From positions 3,573-67,572 of the forward strand of contig DASXOA010000008.1 of the NCBI GenBank assembly GCA_036494675.1: a DNA stretch of 64,000 nt, written 5' to 3'. Positions 8,315 to 17,076 of the stretch are shown here, piece by piece; within the stretch, counting starts at the first letter, position 1; every line of letters starts with the position of its first letter. The DNA comes from Rugosimonospora sp036494675. Its GTDB lineage: Bacteria > Actinomycetota > Actinomycetes > Mycobacteriales > Micromonosporaceae. A model generated the notes under the pieces. That model saw nothing but the letters and a program-made list of their open reading frames with translations, ran no database searches and was not told the origin of the DNA. Both the position numbers and the translations under genes were made by a program.

Positions 8315-8499
8315 GCGTGTGCAGGGTAATCACTGATTTGCATCGGGTACCGGCGAGACAGGCGGCGACACATGTATTGATCATGCGCTTGGCCAGGGAA
8401 AACTCGACCCTACGACCAAGATCGTAACGGTTTGGGAACACCTGGGGATGACGAGATGACCTTGTCGATACCCGGTGGGCCGGGGACGGCCGCGTCGCG

Positions 8500-8505
8500 T
8501 AGACT
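8500..8505 (+). promoter_or_regulatory. Probable -10 element of tRNA-Thr
   Basis: TAGACT ends 13 nt before the first tRNA base, a normal place for a -10 hexamer. No good -35 is visible at 17 bp. The gap 8315-8518 otherwise holds the upstream region of the divergent phosphoesterase and no gene that I can support. Confidence 0.35.
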
Positions 8506-8518
8506 CAACGGGTCCCAC

Positions 8519-8591
8519 GCCGCCTTAGCTCAGTCGGTAGAGCACATTACTCGTAATAATGAGGTCGACGGTTCGATTCCGTCAGGCGGCT
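8519..8591 (+). tRNA. tRNA-Thr (anticodon CGT)
   Basis: This is a full cloverleaf. The acceptor stem GCCGCCT pairs with AGGCGGC (8584-8590). The D arm is GCTCAGTCGGTAGAGC, the anticodon stem CATTA/TAATG, and the loop CTCGTAA, giving anticodon CGT. The T arm is GACGG-TTCGATT-CCGTC and the discriminator is T. The CCA end is genomically encoded at 8592-8594. It decodes ACG threonine codons. An intrinsic-type terminator follows. Confidence 0.96.
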
Positions 8592-8615
8592 CCACGCGCC
8601 GTGCGGGCCATCCCG

Positions 8616-8643
8616 AGGGTCGGAGACAATCTCCGGCCCTTTG
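8616..8643 (+). terminator. Intrinsic terminator of tRNA-Thr
   Basis: Arms 8616-8626 and 8630-8640 form an 11-bp stem with one G-U pair and a CAA loop, followed by TTT. It lies 25 nt after the tRNA. Confidence 0.8.
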
Positions 8644-8687
8644 TGGTGTCCGGCTCTCTTTGTGGTGTCCAGGCCTTTGTAGTGTCC
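8639..8687 (+). repeat. Three copies of a 13-bp repeat downstream of tRNA-Thr
   Basis: CTTTGTGGTGTCC occurs at 8639-8651 and 8658-8670, and with one change at 8675-8687, the first overlapping the terminator. The rest of 8688-8886 has no convincing gene. It contains the upstream region of the GGDEF-EAL gene. Confidence 0.65.
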
Positions 8688-8886
8688 GGCCCGCACACGT
8701 TAGGTATCCGGGTCGCCACCCTCAACGATTGTCGCAGGCAGGCGCGCCCTAAGCGTCGATGAACATCAACACCCGGCTTGACTCGCCGGTACCACCGGTG
8801 GGTTCCCGCGGCATCGCCGATCGCAATATGCTCGCACCGCGTGGACATGCTCCGCGTCGCTGCGTTGGCACCGCTGGGGAGGGTCG

Positions 8887-11193
8887 ATGGGACGCAACGG
8901 ATCTGGCGAGGCCGCCGGATCCGGCCGGGACCGTTTCGTCGACGCGTGGGCGCGGGCGATCGGTGGAACCAGCTACGTTCCGATGGGCAGCGCCGAACTG
9001 CGCCGGCTGCTGTGCGGCCTCACCGACCAACTGATCGCGGCCCTGTCCGCGCGACCGTTCTCCGCCGATCCGGCGAGGCGGGTCGGAGCGGCACTCGTCG
9101 ATGCGCACTTCCTCAGCCCCGAGGCGCTCAGCCGGACCGTCGCGCTGCTCGGCACGGAGTTGGCCGATCCGGCCGCCGACGCCGGCCGGGTCGCCATCGC
9201 CGTGGCCGCCGAGCCCGGCCGGGCCGCCGACTCCAGCCGGGCCACCGTCACCGGCCAAGCTGCGGAATCCGGCCAAGCTGCCGAACCTGGCCAAGCTGCC
9301 GAACCTGGCCAAGCTGGCGAACCCGGCCAGGCCGGGGATTCCGACGTCGACCCGCCCCGTGTGGCCGTGCGCATCGCCGGGCTCCAGGGCGCGCTGGCCA
9401 GCGGGTACACCTGGGCGCTGCGCCGGCGCACCCTCGACGATCAGGAACAGGCCTGGGAGGCGCTGGCCGCCGCGCAGGCACAGGCCGAGGCGCGGTTCCG
9501 GGCGGTGTTCGCCAATGCCGCGATCGGGATCGGTATCGCCGATGTCGGCGGCCGCATCCTCGATGTGAACCAGGCGTTGGCGGACCTGCTCGGGTACCCG
9601 ATCGAGGAGTTGCGGCAGTTGACCGTGCGGGACCTGTCGCACCCGGACGACGAGCCGGCCAGTGGCAACGGGTACCAGCAGGTCATCGGCGGCGAGGTCG
9701 ACCACATCCGCCGCAATCGCCGGTACCGGCGACGGGACGGCAGCACCGTCTACACCGAGATGACCCTGTCCCTGCTGCGCGACCGCGACGGCCGGCCGCG
9801 GTACACGGTGGCGATGATCCAGGACGTCACCGACCGGCAGCGGCTGCACGCCCGGCTGCGTCACGAGGCCCGGCACGACCCGCTGACCGGCCTGCCCAAC
9901 CGGCGGCTGTTCCTTGAACGGATGAACGAACTGTTCGCCGACGCCGACCCGGACAGTCGCGTCGGGCTCTGCTACCTGGATCTGGACGAGTTCAAGGTCG
10001 TCAACGACACCCTCGGCCACGATCTCGGCGACCGCCTGCTGGCCGCGATCGCGGGTCGGCTGGAGGCCGCGGTGTCCCGGCTCGGGCATCTGGTGGCCCG
10101 GATCGGCGGCGACGAGTTCGTGGTGCTCATCCCGGACTCCACGGGCACCGAGCAGGTGATAGCGGTGGCCCGCGACGTGCTCGCCGCGCTGGAGGCGCCG
10201 GTGCGCATCGGCGATCAGGAGCTGAGCGTCGGCGCCAGCGTGGGCGTGGTGGAGCGGTCCGTACACGGCAGCGATGTCGAGGACATGATGAAGGCCGCGG
10301 ATACGACCCTGTTCTGGGCGAAGTCGGCCGGTGGGCGGCGCTGGGCGCTGTTCGACGCGGACCGGCACGCGCGCGAGGTCACCCGGTACACGCTGTCGAC
10401 GACCATGCCGGCGGCGTTGAACCGGGGTGAGTTCGTCGTCGAGTACCAGCCGCTGGTCCGCCTTTCCGACCGGGCACTGCTCGGCGTCGAGGCCCTGGTG
10501 CGGTGGCAGCACCCGACGTTCGGCCGGCTGCTGCCCGACCAGTTCATCGAGGTGGCCGAGGCGAGCGGGCTGATCGTGCCGTTGGGCCGGTGGGTGCTGG
10601 CCGAGGCGTGCCGGGAGGCCCGGCGGTGGCAGCGCGACGCCGACCGGGACCTGGTGGTCAGCGTCAATCTGGCGGTACGGCAGATCCACCAGCCCGACCT
10701 CGCCGGCACGGTGCGGGAGGTGCTCCGGGAGACCGGGCTCGACCCCCGGCTGTTGCAGCTTGAGCTGACCGAGAGCGCGGTCATGGACACCACCGGCGAG
10801 CCGATCCGGGTGCTGCGCGCACTGACCGCGATGGGGGTGCAGATCGCGATCGACGACTTCGGTACCGGGTACTCCAACTTCGCGTACCTGTGTGACCTGC
10901 CGGTTCACACGCTCAAGTTGGCCGCGCAGTTCGTCGAGGGGCTCTGTGACCCGCAACCCGCCGATCCGGCCCGCAGCCGGATCGTGGCCACGTTGGTCGG
11001 TCTGGCGCACGGGCTCGGACTGTCCGCGACCGCGGAGGGTGTGGAGACGGAGGCCCAGGAGGCCCGGCTGCGCGACCTGGGCTGTGACTGCGGGCAGGGT
11101 TGGCTGTTCGGGCGCCCGGTGCCGGCCGACGAGATCGCGCGGATGCTGAGCCGGGACGCCGTCGTGCGGATGGACCGTACGGCGACCGGCTGA
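8887..11193 (+). CDS. PAS-GGDEF-EAL cyclic-di-GMP signalling protein
   Basis: This 768-residue cytoplasmic protein has several regions. An N-terminal helical region (about 1-120) is followed by four hexapeptide repeats at about 123-146, then a PAS sensor domain at about 200-320 (RFRAVFANAAIGIGIADVGG). The GGDEF domain has an intact GGDEF at 407-411, and the EAL domain an intact EAL at 535-537 plus DDFGTGYSN and AEGVET. It could both make and degrade c-di-GMP, or be controlled by one domain. The motif normally read as LKIDRSFV is here LKLAAQFV, a change I remember from other actinomycete EAL proteins. The ATG follows a GGGGAGGG SD. No partner gene is adjacent. Confidence 0.93.
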   Translation: MGRNGSGEAAGSGRDRFVDAWARAIGGTSYVPMGSAELRRLLCGLTDQLIAALSARPFSADPARRVGAALVDAHFLSPEALSRTVALLGTELADPAADAGRVAIAVAAEPGRAADSSRATVTGQAAESGQAAEPGQAAEPGQAGEPGQAGDSDVDPPRVAVRIAGLQGALASGYTWALRRRTLDDQEQAWEALAAAQAQAEARFRAVFANAAIGIGIADVGGRILDVNQALADLLGYPIEELRQLTVRDLSHPDDEPASGNGYQQVIGGEVDHIRRNRRYRRRDGSTVYTEMTLSLLRDRDGRPRYTVAMIQDVTDRQRLHARLRHEARHDPLTGLPNRRLFLERMNELFADADPDSRVGLCYLDLDEFKVVNDTLGHDLGDRLLAAIAGRLEAAVSRLGHLVARIGGDEFVVLIPDSTGTEQVIAVARDVLAALEAPVRIGDQELSVGASVGVVERSVHGSDVEDMMKAADTTLFWAKSAGGRRWALFDADRHAREVTRYTLSTTMPAALNRGEFVVEYQPLVRLSDRALLGVEALVRWQHPTFGRLLPDQFIEVAEASGLIVPLGRWVLAEACREARRWQRDADRDLVVSVNLAVRQIHQPDLAGTVREVLRETGLDPRLLQLELTESAVMDTTGEPIRVLRALTAMGVQIAIDDFGTGYSNFAYLCDLPVHTLKLAAQFVEGLCDPQPADPARSRIVATLVGLAHGLGLSATAEGVETEAQEARLRDLGCDCGQGWLFGRPVPADEIARMLSRDAVVRMDRTATG
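9253..9324 (+). repeat. Four in-frame 18-bp repeats in the GGDEF-EAL gene
   Basis: The unit ggccaagctgccgaacct occurs four times head to tail (9253, 9271, 9289, 9307) with a few changes. It encodes a six-residue unit of the type GQAAEP between the N-terminal region and PAS. It is probably a flexible, length-variable linker. Confidence 0.75.
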
Positions 11194-11298
11194 GCCGGAC
11201 CCGTCAGCGTACATCTCGGGGCAAAATGCCATAGACACCCCAAATCGGGACTAAAGTCGGTCCTGTCAGCACCAGGCGATCCAGGGGGTGGGGCGCCC

Positions 11299-11673
11299 AT
11301 GTCCAGAAGTAGTAAGAGTTCCAGGCAACGTTCACGTAGCGGCGGGTCTGCGTTCCTGGCCGTGTTCGTGGCACTCGCGGCCATGCTCCTGTTCTTCGGG
11401 GTGGCCGTCTACCGGTACCGCACCGGTACCGAGGTGGGCGCCGCGCTCGGCGTGATCACCGGCACCGTCGGTACGATCCTCGGTGGCTTCCTCGGTGTAC
11501 AGGCCGGAGCCTCGGGTAAGAGGGAAGCCGAAGAAGCTCGGCGGGACGCGGAGATGGCGCGTCAGGCGGCCGAGGAGCGGGCCACCGCGCTGGCCGCCGC
11601 GCTGGAGCCGGACAAAGCCGTGTATGTGTTGAACACGGTCGGCAGGCCGAACGGCCTCGCAAGTATGTCCTAG
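11299..11673 (+). CDS. Small membrane protein with C-terminal coiled coil
   Basis: This 124-residue protein starts with a basic, Ser/Arg-rich N-terminus. Two hydrophobic segments follow (about residues 18-40, and a Gly-rich one at about 48-68 containing GVITGTVGTILGGFLGVQAG). A charged Ala/Glu/Arg helix with coiled-coil character comes next (about 73-100). The ATG has a GGGGGTGGGG SD. I do not recognise a named family. The layout suggests a small membrane protein with a cytoplasmic helical tail. It is monocistronic and lies between the c-di-GMP protein and marR. Confidence 0.6.
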   Translation: MSRSSKSSRQRSRSGGSAFLAVFVALAAMLLFFGVAVYRYRTGTEVGAALGVITGTVGTILGGFLGVQAGASGKREAEEARRDAEMARQAAEERATALAAALEPDKAVYVLNTVGRPNGLASMS

Positions 11674-11765
11674 CCCACAACGGGGCTAATTCGGTTGTCA
11701 GCCGACCCGCTCCCGCGAAATGCTTGTGTCGGGCAAGTATCTCGGGGGATTGTGGGGAACTACCG

Positions 11766-12218
11766 ATGACGGACGATCACGTTGAGATCGGGCGTCAGTT
11801 CGGCATCTTCCTGCGTCGGGCCGACCGGTTCTATGCGAGTCTTCGCGTTTCTCCGGACGGTCTCGACCTGGAGCGGGGCGCATATATCCTGCTGAGCCGG
11901 ATCGCCAGTGGCGGTCCGGCACGGCTGTCCGTGCTGGCCGATGACGTCTGTCTCGACCTGTCGACGGTCAGCCGGCAGGTCGGTGCGTTGGAGTCGGCCG
12001 GCCTGGTCGACCGCTCCTCCGATCCGACCGACAAGCGTGCCGTACTGGTCGCGGCCACAGCCACCGGCCAGGCCGTGTTTGCCCGCAACCGGGAACTCTG
12101 GCAGTCCGCGCTCCGCGACCTGCTCGCCGACTGGACCGCACAGGAGCGGGCCGAATTCACCCGGCTGTTCACCCGGCTCAACGAGACGATCGCCACATCG
12201 GGACAGGAGAAAAGATGA
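11766..12218 (+). CDS. MarR family transcriptional regulator
   Basis: This 150-residue winged-helix regulator has the pattern LSVLADDVCLDLSTVSRQVGALE (recognition helix) followed by the wing DPTDKRAVLVAATATG, then a C-terminal dimerisation helix. MarR proteins usually repress an adjacent efflux gene and release it on binding a small aromatic or toxic compound. The stop overlaps the start of the MFS exporter (ATGA at 12215-12218), which supports co-transcription and joint control. ATG 11766 is chosen because a GGGG-rich SD precedes it. The upstream TTGTG-rich region carries a weak inverted repeat, CTTG-N7-CAAG (11723-11737), as a possible operator. Confidence 0.88.
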   Translation: MTDDHVEIGRQFGIFLRRADRFYASLRVSPDGLDLERGAYILLSRIASGGPARLSVLADDVCLDLSTVSRQVGALESAGLVDRSSDPTDKRAVLVAATATGQAVFARNRELWQSALRDLLADWTAQERAEFTRLFTRLNETIATSGQEKR

Positions 12219-13828
12219 GTACCGCCGTCGGGCAGCAGACCCGGCCACAGCTCAGCCATCGGCAGATCCTTTTGCTGATGGGCGGTCTGATGACCGGCAT
12301 GCTGCTGGCCGCGCTGGACCAGACCATCGTCGGCACCGCGCTGCCGACGATCGTCGGCAAGCTCGGAGGGATCAACCACTACTCGTGGGTCGTCACCGCC
12401 TACCTGCTCGCTTCGACCGCGTCCACCCCGCTGTACGGCAAGGTGTCCGACCTGTACGGCCGGCGCCCGCTGCTGATGTTCGCGATCGGTACGTTCCTCG
12501 CCGGCTCGCTGCTCGCCGGGCTGTCCCAGAACATGACCGAGCTGATCCTGTTCCGCGGGATCCAGGGTCTCGGCGCCGGTGGTCTGATGACGCTGGCGTT
12601 CACCATCGTCTCGGACGTCCTACCGCCCCGTGACCGGCCGCGGTACCAGGGCATCTTCGGCGCCGTCTTCGGCCTGGCGAGCGTGGCGGGCCCGCTGGTC
12701 GGCGGGTACTTCGCGCAGCACGACTGGCGCTGGATCTTCTACATCAACGTGCCGCTCGCGATCGTCGCGATCTTCGTCTGCTACGCCGTGCTGCGCCTGG
12801 TTCCCCACATCAAGCGCGAGCACAAGGTGGACTGGCAGGGTTCGGTACTGATGGTCGCCAGCGTGATCTGCCTGCTGCTGGCGCTGTCCTTCGGCGGCAG
12901 CAAGGGCTGGGCCTGGACCTCGCCGAAGGTGCTCGGCCTGCTGGTCGCGTTCGTCGTCTTCGCGGCCGGATTCCTGTTCCTGGAGTCGCGGGCGTCGGAG
13001 CCGATCCTGCCGCTGCGGCTGTTCCGCAGCCCCAGCTTCTCGATCTCCAACGCGGCCACGTTCATCCTCGGCTTCAGCATGTTCGGCGCGATCATCTACG
13101 TGCCGCTGTACCTGCAGATCGTCAAGGGAGCCACGCCCACCAGGTCCGGCCTGCTGATGCTGCCGATGATGGCCGGCGTGATCGTGACCTCGATCGTCTC
13201 GGGTCGGGTGATCAGCAAGCTCGGCCGGTACAAGTGGAGCACGGTCGCCGGTACGGCGATCCTGGCGGCCGGGTTGCTGCTGTTCACCCAGTTGCAGGTG
13301 GGCACCCCGCTGTGGGAGGCCTTCATCTACATGCTGGTGATCGGCATCGGGCTCGGCCTGTCGATGCAGCCGCTGATCCTCGCCGTACAGAACTCGTTGA
13401 CCCTGCGCGACATGGGCTCGGGTACCGCGACCGCCACCTTCTTCCGCTCGCTGGGCGGCTCGGTGGGCGTCGCGGCGCTGGGTGCGGTGTTGAGCAACAA
13501 GCTGACCAGCGTCCTGACCCCGCTGATGGGGGCGGCGCTCAAGCAGTTGCCGCCGAGCGTGGCGCAGCGGTTCGCCGGCCAGGCGAGCAGCGTCTCGATC
13601 AACGATCCGGCGTCGATCAAGGCCCTGCCGGGTCCGCTGCGCGGGGCGATCCAGCACGGGTTCGTCGACACACTGCACCCGATCTTCCTGGTTGCGGGCC
13701 TGGTCGCGCTGATCGCGGTGGCGCTCTGCCTGATCCTGCCCGACCGGGAACTGCGCGGCGCGGCCCAGCCCGGCAGCGCGGAGGACGGCGAGTACCGGGA
13801 GGCGTCCGCCGAGGCTCTGATCGGCTGA
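12215..13828 (+). CDS. DHA2-family (EmrB/QacA-type) MFS multidrug exporter
   Basis: This 537-residue protein has about 14 hydrophobic segments, as in drug:H+ antiporter family 2. Motif C-like and motif A-like segments are visible: LDQTIVGTALPTIVG near the N-terminus, GKVSDLYGRRPLL between helices 2 and 3, and GPLVGGYFAQHDWRWIFYIN in helices 5-6. It would export small hydrophobic or cationic compounds using the proton gradient. It is translationally coupled to marR, and a strong terminator follows. The substrate is unknown. Confidence 0.92.
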   Translation: MSTAVGQQTRPQLSHRQILLLMGGLMTGMLLAALDQTIVGTALPTIVGKLGGINHYSWVVTAYLLASTASTPLYGKVSDLYGRRPLLMFAIGTFLAGSLLAGLSQNMTELILFRGIQGLGAGGLMTLAFTIVSDVLPPRDRPRYQGIFGAVFGLASVAGPLVGGYFAQHDWRWIFYINVPLAIVAIFVCYAVLRLVPHIKREHKVDWQGSVLMVASVICLLLALSFGGSKGWAWTSPKVLGLLVAFVVFAAGFLFLESRASEPILPLRLFRSPSFSISNAATFILGFSMFGAIIYVPLYLQIVKGATPTRSGLLMLPMMAGVIVTSIVSGRVISKLGRYKWSTVAGTAILAAGLLLFTQLQVGTPLWEAFIYMLVIGIGLGLSMQPLILAVQNSLTLRDMGSGTATATFFRSLGGSVGVAALGAVLSNKLTSVLTPLMGAALKQLPPSVAQRFAGQASSVSINDPASIKALPGPLRGAIQHGFVDTLHPIFLVAGLVALIAVALCLILPDRELRGAAQPGSAEDGEYREASAEALIG

Positions 13829-13873
13829 GGCCGATCCGACGCGGCTCGAGATCGGCAAGGCCGATTGCGATTG

Positions 13874-13916
13874 CGGTCCGGTTACCGAGGGAGTTCCCCG
13901 GTAACCGGACCGTTTT
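13874..13916 (+). terminator. Rho-independent terminator after the MarR-MFS operon
   Basis: A perfect 13-bp stem (13874-13886 with 13900-13912) encloses a 13-nt loop and is followed by TTTT. It lies 46 nt after the MFS stop and separates this operon from the acyl-CoA synthetase gene. Confidence 0.88.
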
Positions 13917-13957
13917 GCCCACTGGTCCGCTGTGACAACCACCACTAACGTTGGATC

Positions 13958-15595
13958 ATGCGCAGTACGATGATGGACCTGCCGCTCCAGATCTCCCGGC
14001 TCCTCGAGTACGGCCGCGGCGTGCACGGCGGGTCCGAAGTGGTGACCTGGACGGCGGACGGGGCCCGGCGCAACACGTACGCCGAGGTCGGCGCGCAGGC
14101 CGCCCAGCTGGCCCACGCGCTGCACGACGACCTCGGCGTCGTCGGCGATCAGCGGGTCGGCACGTTCATGTGGAACAACGCCGAGCACCTCGTCGCCTAC
14201 TTCGCGATCCCCAGCATGGGCGCGGTGCTGCACACCCTCAACATCCGGCTGTTCCCGGAGCAGCTGACCTACATCGTCACCCACGCCGAGGACCGGGTGG
14301 TGATCGTCGACTCGACGCTGGTTCCGCTGCTCGCGCGGAGCCTGCCGCAGATGCCGACCGTGGAGCACGTCGTGGTGGTCGGCGGTGGGGACACCGCACC
14401 GCTGGAGGCGGCGGCGGTGGAGGTGCACCGGTGGGAGGAACTGCTGGCCGGCAAGCCGACCGAGTACGACTGGCCGGAGCTGGACGAGCGGGACGCGGCG
14501 GCCCTGTGCTACACGTCCGGTACCACCGGCAACCCCAAGGGCGTGGCCTACTCGCACCGGTCCATCTGGCTGCACTCGATGCAGGTCTGCTCGCCGGCGG
14601 CGTTCGGCCTCACCACCCACTCCCGCGAGCTGGCCATCGTGCCGATGTTTCACGCGATGGCGTGGGGGGTGCCCTACGCGGCCTTCATGGCCGGCGCCTC
14701 GCTGATCATGCCGGATCGGTTCCTGCAGGCCGCCCCGCTGGCCGCGATGATCGAGGCGGAACGGCCCAACCTCGCCGGGGCGGTACCGACGATCTGGACC
14801 GACCTGCTCGCCTACCTGGACGCGCACCCCGAGGTCGACATCACGTCGCTCAAGGAGGCCGTGGTCGGTGGCTCGGCCTGCCCGCCGTCGTTGATGCACG
14901 CGTTCTCTGAGCGGTATGGCGTCGAGATCCTGCACGCCTGGGGGATGACCGAGATGTCGCCGCTGGGCTCGGTGTCCCGGACTCCGGGTGGCGTGGAGGG
15001 CCAGGCCGCCTGGGACTACCGGTACACGCAGGGGCTGTTCCCGGCCTCGGTACAGGCGCGGATCGTCGGCCCGCTGGGCGACGTACAGCCCCACGACGGG
15101 CAGGCGGTCGGCGAGGTGGAGGTACGCGGCCCCTGGGTGACCGCCCGGTACTTCGGCGACGACGTTCCCGACCCGGACAAGTTCCGCGACGGCTGGCTGC
15201 GTACCGGCGACGTGGGCACGCTGTCCGCCGACGGCTTCCTGACGCTGACCGACCGGGCCAAGGACGTGATCAAGTCCGGCGGCGAGTGGATCTCCAGCAT
15301 GGATCTGGAGAACCACCTGATGGCGCACCCCGCCGTCCTGGAGGCCTGCGTGATCGGAGTGCCGGATCCCCGATGGGACGAGCGGCCGCTGGCCGCCGTC
15401 GTGCTGCGCGAGGGGGCCACCGTGACCGTCGGGGAGTTGCGCGAGTTCCTGGCCGGCCGGGTAGCGAACTGGCAGGTACCGGAGCGGTGGGCGTTCATCG
15501 ACGCGGTACCCAGGACCAGCGTCGGCAAGTTCGACAAGAAGGTGGTCCGCTCGCAGTACGCGGACGGCGCGCTGGACGTGCAGACCACGGGCTGA
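13958..15595 (+). CDS. Fatty-acyl-CoA synthetase (AMP-forming, AlkK/FadD-like)
   Basis: This 545-residue ANL-superfamily enzyme activates a carboxylic acid to an acyl-adenylate and then an acyl-CoA. The P-loop-like motif YTSGTTGNPKG is at about 185-195, HAWGMTEMSP is the A5 region, GWLRTGDVG carries the adenylate-binding Asp, and the catalytic lysine lies in the late VGKFDKK motif. The overall pattern matches medium/long-chain synthetases of the AlkK type. ATG 13958 lacks a strong SD, so ATG 13970 or 13973 could be used instead. It is monocistronic and convergent with ku. Chain-length preference cannot be read from the sequence. Confidence 0.88.
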   Translation: MRSTMMDLPLQISRLLEYGRGVHGGSEVVTWTADGARRNTYAEVGAQAAQLAHALHDDLGVVGDQRVGTFMWNNAEHLVAYFAIPSMGAVLHTLNIRLFPEQLTYIVTHAEDRVVIVDSTLVPLLARSLPQMPTVEHVVVVGGGDTAPLEAAAVEVHRWEELLAGKPTEYDWPELDERDAAALCYTSGTTGNPKGVAYSHRSIWLHSMQVCSPAAFGLTTHSRELAIVPMFHAMAWGVPYAAFMAGASLIMPDRFLQAAPLAAMIEAERPNLAGAVPTIWTDLLAYLDAHPEVDITSLKEAVVGGSACPPSLMHAFSERYGVEILHAWGMTEMSPLGSVSRTPGGVEGQAAWDYRYTQGLFPASVQARIVGPLGDVQPHDGQAVGEVEVRGPWVTARYFGDDVPDPDKFRDGWLRTGDVGTLSADGFLTLTDRAKDVIKSGGEWISSMDLENHLMAHPAVLEACVIGVPDPRWDERPLAAVVLREGATVTVGELREFLAGRVANWQVPERWAFIDAVPRTSVGKFDKKVVRSQYADGALDVQTTG

Positions 15596-15619
15596 TCCCC
15601 CCGATCGCTCCGGGGGTGT

Positions 15620-16663
15620 TCAGGCGGAGCGGCGCGCCTTGCTGGCCGCCTTCTTGGCGGGAGTCTTCTTCGCGGCCGAGGTGCCTTTCGCGGCGGTCTT
15701 CTTGGCGGCCTGCTTGTCCCCGTCGTCCGAGCCGGCGCCGCTCGCCTTCCGCGCGGCCGCCTTCTTCGCCGGTGCCGCCTTCGTGGTCTTCTTGGCCGGC
15801 GCGGCCTTGGCGGCGGCCTTCCTGGCGGACTTGGCCGCCGTGATCGGGGTCGGTTCGGACGACCGTCCGGGTGCGCCCCCCTCGCCGCGGGCCGCCCGGG
15901 CCCGGTCCACCGAGGCCCGCAGCGCGGCCATCAGGTCGACCGCCGGAGCCGGCGCGGCTTCCTCCTCGGCGGGCGCGACCACCTCGCGGCCTTCGACCTT
16001 CGCGTCGATGACCTCCTGGAGCGCCTCGCGGTAGTTGTCCGTGTAGGCGTCGGGCTCGAAGTCGGCGGCCATGGAGTCGATCAGTGACTCGGCCATCGCC
16101 AACTCCTGGGGCCGGGCCGACACGTCTTCGTCGAGGAAGTTGAACGCGGGCGCCCGCACCTCGTCCGGCCAGAGCATCGTGTTGAGCACGAGCACGCCCT
16201 CGCGGACCCGCAGCGTGGCCAGTTGCTCGCGCTGGCGCAGCGCGACCTTCACGATGGCGACCCGGTCGACCCCGGTCAGCGCGTCGCGCAGCAGCACGTA
16301 CGGCTTGGCGGCGGTGTTCTCCGGTTCGAGGTAGTAGGCCTTGGCGTAGAGGATCGGGTCCACCTGCTCGGCGGGCACGAACTCCAGCACCTCGATGGCG
16401 TGCGAGGTGGTCAACGGCAGGTCGGCGAAGTCCTCGTCGCTCAGCACGACCATCTCGCCGCCGCCGATGTCGTACCCCTTGGCGATGTCGTCGTACGAGA
16501 CTTCTTCGCCGTCCACCGAGCAGACCCGCTTGTACCGGATGCGCCCGCCATCGGTGCGGTGCACCTGATGGAAGCGAATGTCCTTCTCCTCGGTCGCGGA
16601 GTAGAGGCGGACTCCGATCGACACCAGGCCGAACGAGACCGCACCTTTCCAGATCGCCCGCAT
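15620..16663 (-). CDS. ku: Ku protein (non-homologous end joining)
   Basis: This 347-residue bacterial Ku opens with the canonical MRAIWKGAVSFGLVSIGVRL. The core of about 255 residues forms the ring that binds DNA ends and recruits LigD. The C-terminal ~75 residues are a Lys/Ala-rich histone-H1-like tail with AAKK and APAKK repeats, typical of actinobacterial Ku and thought to add DNA binding. The ligD ligase and polymerase genes lie 1.9 kb away on the opposite strand, past an XRE/DUF397 cassette. The gene is convergent with the acyl-CoA synthetase. Confidence 0.95.
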   Translation of the reverse strand: MRAIWKGAVSFGLVSIGVRLYSATEEKDIRFHQVHRTDGGRIRYKRVCSVDGEEVSYDDIAKGYDIGGGEMVVLSDEDFADLPLTTSHAIEVLEFVPAEQVDPILYAKAYYLEPENTAAKPYVLLRDALTGVDRVAIVKVALRQREQLATLRVREGVLVLNTMLWPDEVRAPAFNFLDEDVSARPQELAMAESLIDSMAADFEPDAYTDNYREALQEVIDAKVEGREVVAPAEEEAAPAPAVDLMAALRASVDRARAARGEGGAPGRSSEPTPITAAKSARKAAAKAAPAKKTTKAAPAKKAAARKASGAGSDDGDKQAAKKTAAKGTSAAKKTPAKKAASKARRSA

Positions 16664-16750
16664 ACAGCCAGGATACGACCGGCAACCAGGGAAAACGACC
16701 GCTCCGGAGGTTCGGCCGACGAATCGTTGGCCAGACGGAACGTAATGTAT

Positions 16751-16812
16751 GGGGCGCTCTCAGCGAGGGCGCCCCAAAAAGCAAGCAACGACCCCCTGCT
16801 CAGGGGTCGTTG
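16751..16812 (-). terminator. Two consecutive hairpins with U tract, terminator of the XRE-DUF397 operon
   Basis: Read on the minus strand, the first hairpin (16812-16786, 10-bp stem) is followed within 5 nt by TTTTT. A second 11-bp hairpin with an AGC loop follows (16775-16751). They lie between the DUF397 stop and the ku start, and would stop transcription from the regulatory cassette reaching ku. Confidence 0.75.
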
Positions 16813-16825
16813 ATGTTCGGTTTAC

Positions 16826-17035
16826 TCAGCAGGCGAGGTCGAATTCTCCGTCCTTGGCACCGGCTACGAACGCGTCCCATTCGGCTGGCGTGAATACCAG
16901 CACCGGGCCGCTGCGGTCTTTGGTGTCGCGGACCGCGACGGCGTCGCCGAGGATCGCGACCTCGACACAGTTGCCGTTACCGCTGCTGCGTGAGCTTTTG
17001 TGCCACGCCGCGCGGGTCAGGTCTTTGGCGGCCAT
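16826..17035 (-). CDS. DUF397 domain protein
   Basis: This 69-residue protein has the full DUF397 pattern: WHKSSRSSGNGNCVEVA, VAVRDTKDRSGPVLVFTPAEWDAFV, ending in a short tail. In Streptomyces such proteins are nearly always encoded beside an XRE regulator with a DUF5753 sensor region. Several pairs (e.g. Xre/Scr and WhiJ-type loci) influence development or antibiotic production. Here it follows its XRE partner by 41 nt, so they are one operon. The biochemical role is not established. It may antagonise the regulator, as in a toxin-antitoxin-like pair. Confidence 0.9.
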   Translation of the reverse strand: MAAKDLTRAAWHKSSRSSGNGNCVEVAILGDAVAVRDTKDRSGPVLVFTPAEWDAFVAGAKDGEFDLAC

Positions 17036-17076
17036 ACCGCACCCCCTTTTGTCTTTTAGGAGAACTATCGGAGGAG

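Noticed and set aside
8595..8886. Possible integrated-element attachment site at tRNA-Thr
   Set aside because: No integrase, no second copy of the tRNA 3' end, and the following genes look like core chromosome.
12620..15328. 902-residue minus-strand frame opposite the MFS exporter and acyl-CoA synthetase
   Set aside because: It crosses a strong terminator and two genes with clear motifs on the plus strand; its composition is that of a shadow frame.
15597..15616. CCCCC...GGGGG hairpin between the acyl-CoA synthetase and ku
   Set aside because: Only a 5-bp stem with a 10-nt loop; too weak to call a terminator in this base composition.
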